Assembly (NCBI GenBank): GCA_027575805.1
Contig: JANBPU010000008.1
Span: 62,001-126,000, forward strand
Reading direction: 5' to 3'
DNA: 64,000 nt
Origin: Mycoemilia scoparia
Taxonomy: Eukaryota; Kickxellomycota; Kickxellomycetes; Kickxellales; Kickxellaceae
Shown here: positions 57,447-64,000 of the stretch, piece by piece
Position numbering within the stretch: the first letter of the stretch is position 1
How the letters are laid out: each line of letters opens with the position of its first letter
Made by a program: the position numbers and the translations under genes
The notes under the pieces: model-generated
Seen by the model: only the letters and a program-made list of their open reading frames with translations
The model's database searches: none
What the model was told of the DNA's origin: nothing

Positions 57447-57836
57447 ATGTCGAATCGAATTCCTACTGAGAATAGTAACCAGATCAAGACAACACGGCTG
57501 TTTAAGCTTCTCAACCCCGAGGTAAGGCCCTTTGCTTATACCAGACCACCATGCGCAGCATATGTGAATGTTGATATGCTCCAATATATAGAATATAATT
57601 GATACGACTCTTTGCTTTTGTAGCTATTCTTGAAACCAAATAAGGCTGTGATGGCAATCGGCACTGTGGCTTTTGTTGGCGTTGTTGGCTGGCTATTCAA
57701 AGGAGAAATGGAGTTACGAAAAGAGATTAAATACGATCCATCAAGAGTTCGCACAGATTCAAATGGTCTAGGAGAAAGAACTCTATCGTACCAGGAGCGA
57801 CTGGAGAGCCTAAAAAACCAAAACAACAGCCAATAA
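57447..57836 (+). CDS. SMIM8: Small integral membrane protein 8-like
   Basis: Two exons, 57447-57521 and 57624-57836 (intron 102 nt, GTAAGG donor), give 95 aa. The core TTRLFKLLNPE / LFLKPNKAVMAIG spans the splice junction and closely matches the 'TTTLFRAVNPELFIKPNK' block of animal SMIM8 (97 aa). A single membrane segment (AVMAIGTVAFVGVVGWLF) and a charged C-terminal tail follow. The family's function is not established. Translation of the first exon past its donor gives an unrelated tail, so the intron is needed for the match. Confidence 0.85.
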
Positions 57837-58047
57837 ACGAGTATTTCTTGACTAGAGATATTTTGTTTGAAATTTGTCGACCTGAATGATGCCAATATAA
57901 ATGTACAATAATTTTTATTGCTGAGTAAAGGCAAAAGTTCAAGAAATGCAAATGAAAATCTATAGAATCGCCTCTTTCTATATTCGAGAGAGACAACGTG
58001 TGATTATATTGTACACGGATAAAAAGCAAGTGCACTGCCCCTCTGTG

Positions 58048-61000
58048 CTATATACAGGGGTGTATATTTTGGGTGGCGCTAGGCTCAAGTAATTTAGTCA
58101 GGACAGAACGGATTTGTGGGGGTATATTATGCGATGATTCTAAAGTTGCTGTGGCGATGCCCCTCGCTTTAGATACACAATTAGTAGCAAATAATGAAAA
58201 AACGACTTCGGGAATAACATGGGGGTCAGCCAAAATACTGTAGGGCAAAGTGGTATTGCTTTCCATGCCATTTGTCCCGGCATTTGAGGCTGTGAAAGGA
58301 AGGTCATATTCTATTGCTTGAAGATATTCAAAGCAGCGGACCACACCTGGGTAATCGGACTTTTGGTAAAACAAATGCAAGAGATGAAGAAGAAGCGTGG
58401 GTGATGGTGACTGGCCAAGGTCCATTATTGTTTTTATAAATGACTCTGCGCGGTTTGGGTCGTCACTTCGAATGCAGTCTCTAGCAAAAATCGATAGGAC
58501 TTTTATTGGATCATAGCGCTTTTTTCTTCTAACAGACCATGGAATCCGATGTCCTTTGTATATCTCGATTGCCTTATTAAATTCATTATGCTGCAAGTAA
58601 GCTCTGATGACCATCGATAGCGTATATGGATCTGAAAGACTCTGTGCCAGAGAGATATGCGATTTTTGGGATTTTCTGTCTGTATTGGCTATGGTGGATT
58701 TACTACTGGAGTCGGATCTGAGAAAGAGCTGCAGAGCTTCTTTGGGCTTCCCAAGGTTCAAAAGGCACAGCATCACCATGTTGAGGAGATGGTTACTTTC
58801 AAAGGATGGAGAATGGCGTTGGGTTTCGCCTTTCAGGTCATTGGCATCTGATATTTGTCTTGCCTTCCAATTCTTTGCGTTGTTCCACACCTGAAGCACG
58901 CCTTTCAGATCTCTAGATCGCACATAGGCATACATTAACGATCCCCAAATCACTTCATTTAGCTGGATAGTCGATCCGGGCTTCTTTTGTTCTTCGAAAA
59001 TATTATCAAAATAAAATTGTGCTTTTTTGGAATTCCCAGCACATGCGAATCCATAGATCATGGCCGAGTAAATATATTCATTGCATTCAAAACCATTGGC
59101 CTTCATGTCGAAAAATATGGCTTCAGCAGCTTTGATAGATTCTGGGCTAGGACGCGGTTTCCTAACAGGGAGCCTAGCATGGCCATGTAGATTACTGGTT
59201 GGTGAGGTAGGGTCCGCATGCAGTGTTTTGATGTCTTGAGATCGACCCATCGAGGTGTTTGTATGTGGATCAGACCCATCACAATTCATAAATGCTTTTA
59301 TAAGTACTGCATAGTATTGCGTGGTGACGGGTATACCACGTTTTACCATGTTTTCGGTGATATTAATTATGTCGGTGATTTTACCATAACGAGCCAGCCC
59401 GTTGGCAAGAATCCCAAATGTATACTGGTTTGGCCGACACGATTCGCCCCAATTTGTTCTAGAATCCAGATCCGAAGATATTTTCAAGAGGTCATCTAAG
59501 CAGCCCTCCTGGCTCAAAGCGCTCATTAGCATATGGATACTATTCAGTCTTGGATCTGAGATGTGGGGCGCCATTTTGATGTGGAGCGATGCTGCTAAGG
59601 CCAGGATATCCCGCCCCATATGGCCCTTATGAACTCCGGATTGATAAATATATAAAAGTGATGCGATTATATGGTAGTGCGCGCTTTGTGGGATTGCAAC
59701 TACTGGTGCCTGAACTGTGGCATCTATTAGCTTGGAGCATATCTTCAAAGCATTTTCATGATTGACCCATTGGTGGAAAAGAAAGTCTACCATCCTGGAG
59801 TCATCAGAGGCCTTTGTGACTTGCACAGAGCCCAATATGTCCTGAGCCTTGATAGATGCACATAAAACATCATAGTGGATCCGGCTGTCTATATCATAGG
59901 CCTGGGACCGCAAAAGCGCTAGAGCTTTGATATTATTCTGGCCCAATCCATATGTGGTTTCCCCCATTGCGTATAGTGAAGATGTTGCACAGCGAGAATC
60001 CTCGATATTATTTGGTAGTGTAACATATGCAAAGCAGTTGGCATCCAACAGCCTTTTGAAAAGCCTGGGATCAGGCATGAATCCTGCCTCTAAAGTCGAA
60101 AGGAATGCTCTATTTAAGCCGCCGACCTTGATGTTATTGAAGTCGTCATTTACTAGTTTAATTGTTGACGATATTGTTTCTAAAAATTCCAATTCAGAAA
60201 ACTCTGATCGTCTTATTATTTCATTTATCAATGCATTGTCTTCGCTGCCACTGGTCTTTTTTGAGTCTTGGGGCATATGTCCTCCTGGCGCGTGATGAAT
60301 ATAACCATTCAAGAGAAGTTTTCTGGCGCTATGGGATGGAATCAGCGAGAGTGAGACATCCGCCTGTATAGCGCTCCCCCTATGCATAAATGAATAGTAG
60401 CATGCTGCAGCCAGAAAAGTATCCACCGCTTTCCTTACATCCTCATCGAGTCCAAGATAGTATTGATCCAGTGCCACATCATTTGGTGCCCACAAATAAC
60501 CATAGAGCATCACACAACACTTTTGGCCGAGTGTTGTGGAAAATACGCTGCTACTTATTCTATCCCTACTAACGTCTTGGATATTAATACCAAGCTGATC
60601 CATCGCCTTCCTGGACATCAAAATATCTTCTACACGAAGAGACTTTCTTTGATATAAGGCCAGGGTCAAGACCGATATCGATTTTGATGATACTTCCCTC
60701 GTCCATATTTTGTTTATTAATGTGTTTGCTGTGTCATACTCTTTTGAACGAAGGCATTCTCTGATTTTTAGGTCTAGTGTGGAATTAATAGCTGGCATGT
60801 CGTGACTTTTGGTTCGATATGGTGCTTTCTGCTGGACTATAGGGCGATTTGCGGAGTATCTGGTGGTGCACGCTGTTCCATGACAAGGTCTCTGAATCTT
60901 TGGATCTAAACTGTGTTGAATAACCGGGTGGGAGCGGGAACAGTCGATACTACATTTTTGATCTATTAGCAAACAATTCAGTACCCCATATGTCCAAAGC

Positions 61001-61188
61001 TGGCGAGTGCTGTCATAACTAATGGATTGTGGGGAGATTTCTGGGTAGTACAACCAGGGTTTATAGCGGCTATTGCAGCTTAAAACACATAAAAGTCCCC
61101 TTTCAAGTTTTGTTGACGATGATGATCGTGAATGATGAAAGCCAACTATATTTGTGCGGAGTTGCAAGGTGCGAGCAGCCAGCAGCAT
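58048..61188 (-). CDS. Large pentatricopeptide-repeat (PPR) protein, probably mitochondrial
   Basis: A single exon of 1046 codons, ATG at 61188. The N terminus is rich in Arg, Ser and hydrophobics without acids for the first ~25 residues (LLAARTLQLRTNIVGF), like a mitochondrial presequence. Helical PPR-like repeats are clearest at ~600-780: FGILANGLARYGKITDIINI, YAVLIKAF, AEAIFFDMKANGFECNEYIY, SAMIYGFACAGNSKKAQFYF, GSLMYAYVRSRDLKGVLQVW. Another set lies near ~850-960 (VIRAYLQHNEFNKAIEIYKG). PPR proteins bind organelle RNA for stability, processing or translation. The target here cannot be read from sequence, and no endonuclease or SMR domain was seen. Confidence 0.82.
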   Translation of the reverse strand: MLLAARTLQLRTNIVGFHHSRSSSSTKLERGLLCVLSCNSRYKPWLYYPEISPQSISYDSTRQLWTYGVLNCLLIDQKCSIDCSRSHPVIQHSLDPKIQRPCHGTACTTRYSANRPIVQQKAPYRTKSHDMPAINSTLDLKIRECLRSKEYDTANTLINKIWTREVSSKSISVLTLALYQRKSLRVEDILMSRKAMDQLGINIQDVSRDRISSSVFSTTLGQKCCVMLYGYLWAPNDVALDQYYLGLDEDVRKAVDTFLAAACYYSFMHRGSAIQADVSLSLIPSHSARKLLLNGYIHHAPGGHMPQDSKKTSGSEDNALINEIIRRSEFSELEFLETISSTIKLVNDDFNNIKVGGLNRAFLSTLEAGFMPDPRLFKRLLDANCFAYVTLPNNIEDSRCATSSLYAMGETTYGLGQNNIKALALLRSQAYDIDSRIHYDVLCASIKAQDILGSVQVTKASDDSRMVDFLFHQWVNHENALKICSKLIDATVQAPVVAIPQSAHYHIIASLLYIYQSGVHKGHMGRDILALAASLHIKMAPHISDPRLNSIHMLMSALSQEGCLDDLLKISSDLDSRTNWGESCRPNQYTFGILANGLARYGKITDIINITENMVKRGIPVTTQYYAVLIKAFMNCDGSDPHTNTSMGRSQDIKTLHADPTSPTSNLHGHARLPVRKPRPSPESIKAAEAIFFDMKANGFECNEYIYSAMIYGFACAGNSKKAQFYFDNIFEEQKKPGSTIQLNEVIWGSLMYAYVRSRDLKGVLQVWNNAKNWKARQISDANDLKGETQRHSPSFESNHLLNMVMLCLLNLGKPKEALQLFLRSDSSSKSTIANTDRKSQKSHISLAQSLSDPYTLSMVIRAYLQHNEFNKAIEIYKGHRIPWSVRRKKRYDPIKVLSIFARDCIRSDDPNRAESFIKTIMDLGQSPSPTLLLHLLHLFYQKSDYPGVVRCFEYLQAIEYDLPFTASNAGTNGMESNTTLPYSILADPHVIPEVVFSLFATNCVSKARGIATATLESSHNIPPQIRSVLTKLLEPSATQNIHPCI

Positions 61189-61677
61189 TTCTTTCTTGCA
61201 AATGACCGATTAGTCCTTGAATAGCAGATTCGCCCAATATATTGATGGTGAATACTGCTATATATAACGGCCAAATGAGAAGGGCTGGTTCGGCAGAATG
61301 GTATGGTCACGTTTGGAAAGAAAGGTAAAGTAGCCTTGCGTTCTGGTAGTAGATAAGAACTAGAACAGACATAAAAAGTTATTTTAAACACTGGTTGCTT
61401 GATCCACTGAACTTTTAACCGTACTATCCTGGACTGAAGCTACCCTTTTTAATACAGCCTTCTGGTGATCAGATTGGCTCTAAGCTTGATCGTTTGCTGA
61501 TCAAAAATGCAGACACCAGCATCGACAGTGTGTGTGTGTGAGTTGGGTGCACCCATCTTGGGCAAGAGCGATGCTAAACAAACACCTGGAAAAGTGTAGA
61601 TTCAACCTTGAATTGCGGATAGCCCTTGTACCTTTCTAAATTTACGCCCTTTTCTCGCTACTACTGAATTCACTTTA
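61189..61677. other. Divergent promoter region, PPR gene and LSM1
   Basis: 489 bp between divergent start codons. A short (GT)n tract at ~61529-61540. No gene recognised. Confidence 0.45.
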
Positions 61678-62308
61678 ATGAACAACCTAAACCTTGAAAA
61701 CTTTTTTACCACCGGACAGAGCCTGCAACCATATTTGGACAGTAAGCTGAATCCAATCTGACTAATACGAAACTACTGCAAATGAAACTAAATGTGCCAT
61801 TAAAGTTTGAAGTATTTGCTAACAACTGGGTGTCCGTTTTATGTGGGCTCTAAATTTGCAACATGTAGAAGATTTGCTGGTTGTGCTGCGTGACGGCCGA
61901 AAACTATTGGGGATTCTTCGCTCATATGATCAATTTGGTAAGACAGATACATAGCACGCACCTAAGTAGATTATGTAGCTCTGGGTACAGACAGTAGTGC
62001 TTACAGACTGTTGGATAATTATAGCTAACCTTGTTTTACAAGATACAATCGAGCGCATCTATGTAAACAACTCATTTGGCGATATTGAGCGGGGCATCTA
62101 CATTGTGCGTGGTGAAAATGTTGTATTACTTGGAGAGGTAGACAAAGATGCCGAAGACGACCTTGATCTCCAGGAGCTCCCAATTGAACAAATTCTGCAA
62201 ATGCAAAAAGAAGAGGCTGACGAAAAGGCTAGAAAAGAAAAGATTCGGCTGCAATTACTCCATAAACAAGGCTTTAGCGTTGATTTCGTAGAAACCGACA
62301 TGTATTGA
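61678..62308 (+). CDS. LSM1: LSM1, cytoplasmic Lsm1-7 subunit
   Basis: Three exons: 61678-61741, 61869-61937, 62025-62308 (introns 127 and 87 nt), in frame, 138 aa. The Sm fold is complete: Sm1 [28 protein letters not shown], then TIERIYVNN, and Sm2 RGIYIVRGENVVLLGEVD. After it comes the Lsm1-specific C-terminal helix (EQILQMQKEEADEKARKEK), absent from Lsm8. The Lsm1-7 ring binds oligoadenylated mRNA 3' ends with Pat1 and promotes decapping. Convergent with PFDN4, stops 170 bp apart. Confidence 0.95.
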
Positions 62309-62478
62309 TAATGCATTTACCTACAAGCAAACACATTAACTTTCCCCATCTTGTACATGTAATTTCAGATCAATTATGCCGAAAATAAAACAAAACTGCA
62401 AAATTGCATTTTTCAAGCTATATTATTTATTAGGTAAAACCCAGTCAAAAAGATGTGCTACTAATACTGATGCTATTT

Positions 62479-63185
62479 CTAGTCTTTTTCAAGATTAATT
62501 GCTTTTCCAAATTTGTTGTAAAGTGCTGCCTTGAGCTTGGCCATTTCTTTTTCTGTTTCTTCGATTTGGGTCTTGAGCTCTTCAACCTTGTTGTCAATGC
62601 CCTCCTTTTGCTTTTCTATTCTTTGCTGGGCATCCTCAACTTCCAATAGCATAAAGCCCTGGCCAACTCGATACCTGTTTGAGTAGATTGAGCATCAGAT
62701 TTGTCAATGACACCGGCAATTCTTGCTTGGTATATTTGTCTTGTTTATAAACATCATATCAGAAAATGTAGTATACACATACATTACTGGCTCGTCCTCA
62801 TCATGCAATTCAATCTCCATAGCGAGGTCTTCAAGATATTCCTTTTCGGTCTATGAGCAAGGGTATAGACAATCGCCATTTGCTTATTACACATCATGTT
62901 TGTGTATAATAGACATCAAAATACAATATAATCCTCCGAATCTTGCAGAAAAAAGAGACATACCTTTTGCTTTTTGTAATGCTCTTCAAGCTGATCAACT
63001 AGAACATTTAATCTGCTAAACCTATTTATCTTCTGCTGATCCTCCCATTGAACCTCGACATCATTCTCCTCCTCTTTATCTAGCTAGAAACGGAAAAATC
63101 ACCCACAATTTAGGCGCTGATCATGCGTTCCATTGATTCAGAGTTAGTTATTAAAATCAATACCTACAAGTCCAAAGTTTCCCAT
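62479..63185 (-). CDS. PFDN4: Prefoldin subunit 4
   Basis: Four exons on the minus strand: 63185-63168, 63083-62964, 62850-62783, 62674-62479, in frame, 133 aa (family ~134). A beta-type prefoldin: N-terminal helix VQWEDQQKINRFSRL, linker with acidic ELHDEDEPVMYRVGQGFM (the family's 'PYQIGDVF' hairpin), then C-terminal coil VEDAQQRIEKQKEGIDNKVE ending YNKFGKAINLE. The hexameric prefoldin passes nascent actin and tubulin to the CCT chaperonin. Exon 1 encodes only six residues. Divergent from the derlin gene. Confidence 0.93.
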
Positions 63186-63460
63186 TGTCGTATATTTTAG
63201 TCTAAAAACTTTAAAAGTATTTTTTGCGGAAGATTTGAAAATAATTATATATAAAGTATACAGATATATTTTAGAGGTTGGTCCCGACTTCTCAATGAGA
63301 AAGTCGTGAATCTCAAATAATTATGGTTCATGGTATAGGACCCATAGTTTCATCTCGGCTTTGTCTATCCTTTTAAAACATAAACATGCCAGTCAAATCT
63401 TGGTTTCATCCTGTTGACATCTTTAACTTTTCAGCATACCATTGTCAAATAATCTCACAC
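63186..63460. promoter_or_regulatory. Shared divergent promoter, PFDN4 / derlin
   Basis: Only 200-275 bp separate the two start codons, depending on which derlin ATG is used. AT-rich, with a short inverted pair GACTTCTCA / TGAGAAAGTC near 63287-63307. Confidence 0.45.
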
Positions 63461-64000
63461 ATGCCTCGCAGAGTCGATCCCGGGAGCTTGACAGACAACG
63501 ATATAACATACTGGTATCGAAATGTCCCAACTGTCACTAGATCCCTCATTTCATTGGCATTTCTAGTATCTCTCGTAGGGTACTTAAAAATAATCAGCCC
63601 TGACAAGTTATGTATGATTTGGCCAGAAGTGACCGAAAACTTTGAGGTAACTATAATGCAAATATGTAGAAATAACAGCAATCAATATGATTCTGTATAT
63701 ATTGATCTAGTATTGGTGTTGTATGACAAACATTTAGATATGGCGCCTGGTTACTAGCTTTTTCTATCTTCCTGTCGGCATTGGCTCTATATTTGAAATG
63801 ATAACGTTGTATCGTCATTCTATTGATATGGAGACTGGTATATATGTCTACAAGCCCATGGATTATGCATTTTTCATTGTGTTCTCCATTATTACATCTA
63901 TCGGCCTAAGCTTTTTGACTAGTGAATGGTTCCTTTTTGACTGCTTGCTATTATCCATTTTGTATCTCTGGTCAAGACACTATCCGACTCGCATCGTCAA
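63461..64000 (+). CDS. Derlin (Der1/Dfm1 family), 3' truncated by window end
   Basis: Exon 1 ends at 63646 and exon 2 runs from 63738 to the window end; the 91-nt intron (GTAACT donor, ATTTAG acceptor) is in phase 0. Visible residues: WYRNVPTVTRSL, first membrane segment, ISPDKL, then IWRLVTSFFYLPVG with the WR motif of the rhomboid pseudoprotease fold, FEMITLYRHS, two more membrane segments and LYLWSRHYPTR. Derlins draw misfolded proteins out of the ER membrane for ERAD with Cdc48. The start at 63461 fits the family length; an in-frame ATG at 63386 in better context would add 25 residues. Confidence 0.9.

Noticed and set aside
63386..63757. Derlin read as one uninterrupted 123-codon ORF
   Set aside because: The frame runs through an intron; splicing 63646 to 63738 restores the conserved WR motif region, which the straight reading destroys.

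Overview
This is nuclear DNA of a fungus. The genes are eukaryotic, mostly interrupted by short GT-AG introns (about 33 to 256 nt, many with GTAAGT donors and CTAAC/CTAAT-like branch sites). They sit on both strands with AT-rich intergenic DNA between them. The protein set (glutamine-dependent NAD synthetase, Rad3/ATR, Brf1, Rrs1, a PX-PB1 protein, OFA-type MFS, SMIM8-like and RNase H2 subunit C proteins) suggests an early-diverging fungus rather than a yeast. I cannot name the genus.

Layout. 0-5.9 kb: the 3' end of a sorting nexin, a nudE/NDEL1 homologue, then 3.5 kb without a recognisable gene that holds a tRNA-like element and microsatellites. 5.9-17 kb: PX-PB1 protein (-), histone H4 (+), RNase H2 subunit C (+), an ALDH8-like aldehyde dehydrogenase (-) and an HSL-type esterase (-). 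17.6-30.7 kb is dense: SMG6/EST1-like PIN protein (-), MICOS subunit (+), folylpolyglutamate synthase (-), RRS1 (-), QNS1 (+), secreted GDSL hydrolase (-). 30.7-40.7 kb is gene-poor and carries several copies of a short inverted-repeat element, interrupted only by an MFS transporter. 40.7-52.9 kb: ATR/Rad3 kinase (+), TRAPPC2/Trs20 (+), an unknown ORF (+) and BRF1 (-). 53.1-53.2 kb: a perfect palindrome abutting a run of Ns. 54-64 kb: SLC33A1-type acetyl-CoA transporter (-), SMIM8-like protein (+), PPR protein (-), LSM1 (+), prefoldin subunit 4 (-), and the 5' part of a derlin (+).

The genes are almost all unrelated housekeeping functions: genome integrity (ATR, RNase H2), RNA (LSM1, PIN nuclease, PPR, Brf1, Rrs1), membrane traffic and ER (Trs20, sorting nexin, derlin, acetyl-CoA transporter), mitochondria (MICOS, SMIM8-like, PPR) and cofactors (QNS1, FPGS). 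I see no metabolic gene cluster, CRISPR, operon or rRNA. Two close divergent pairs, RRS1/QNS1 (249 bp) and PFDN4/derlin (about 200-275 bp), probably share promoters.

The best candidate for something undescribed is a family of about 120-bp MITE-like elements: five near-full copies, one internally deleted copy and one fragment inside an intron. Other points worth a look are a tRNA-like repeat, an ALDH that appears to have lost two cofactor or active-site residues, an ATG-only first coding exon, a possible 33-nt intron, and the palindrome beside the assembly gap. Exon boundaries were built by hand from splice signals, frame continuity and remembered family similarity, so they are predictions.
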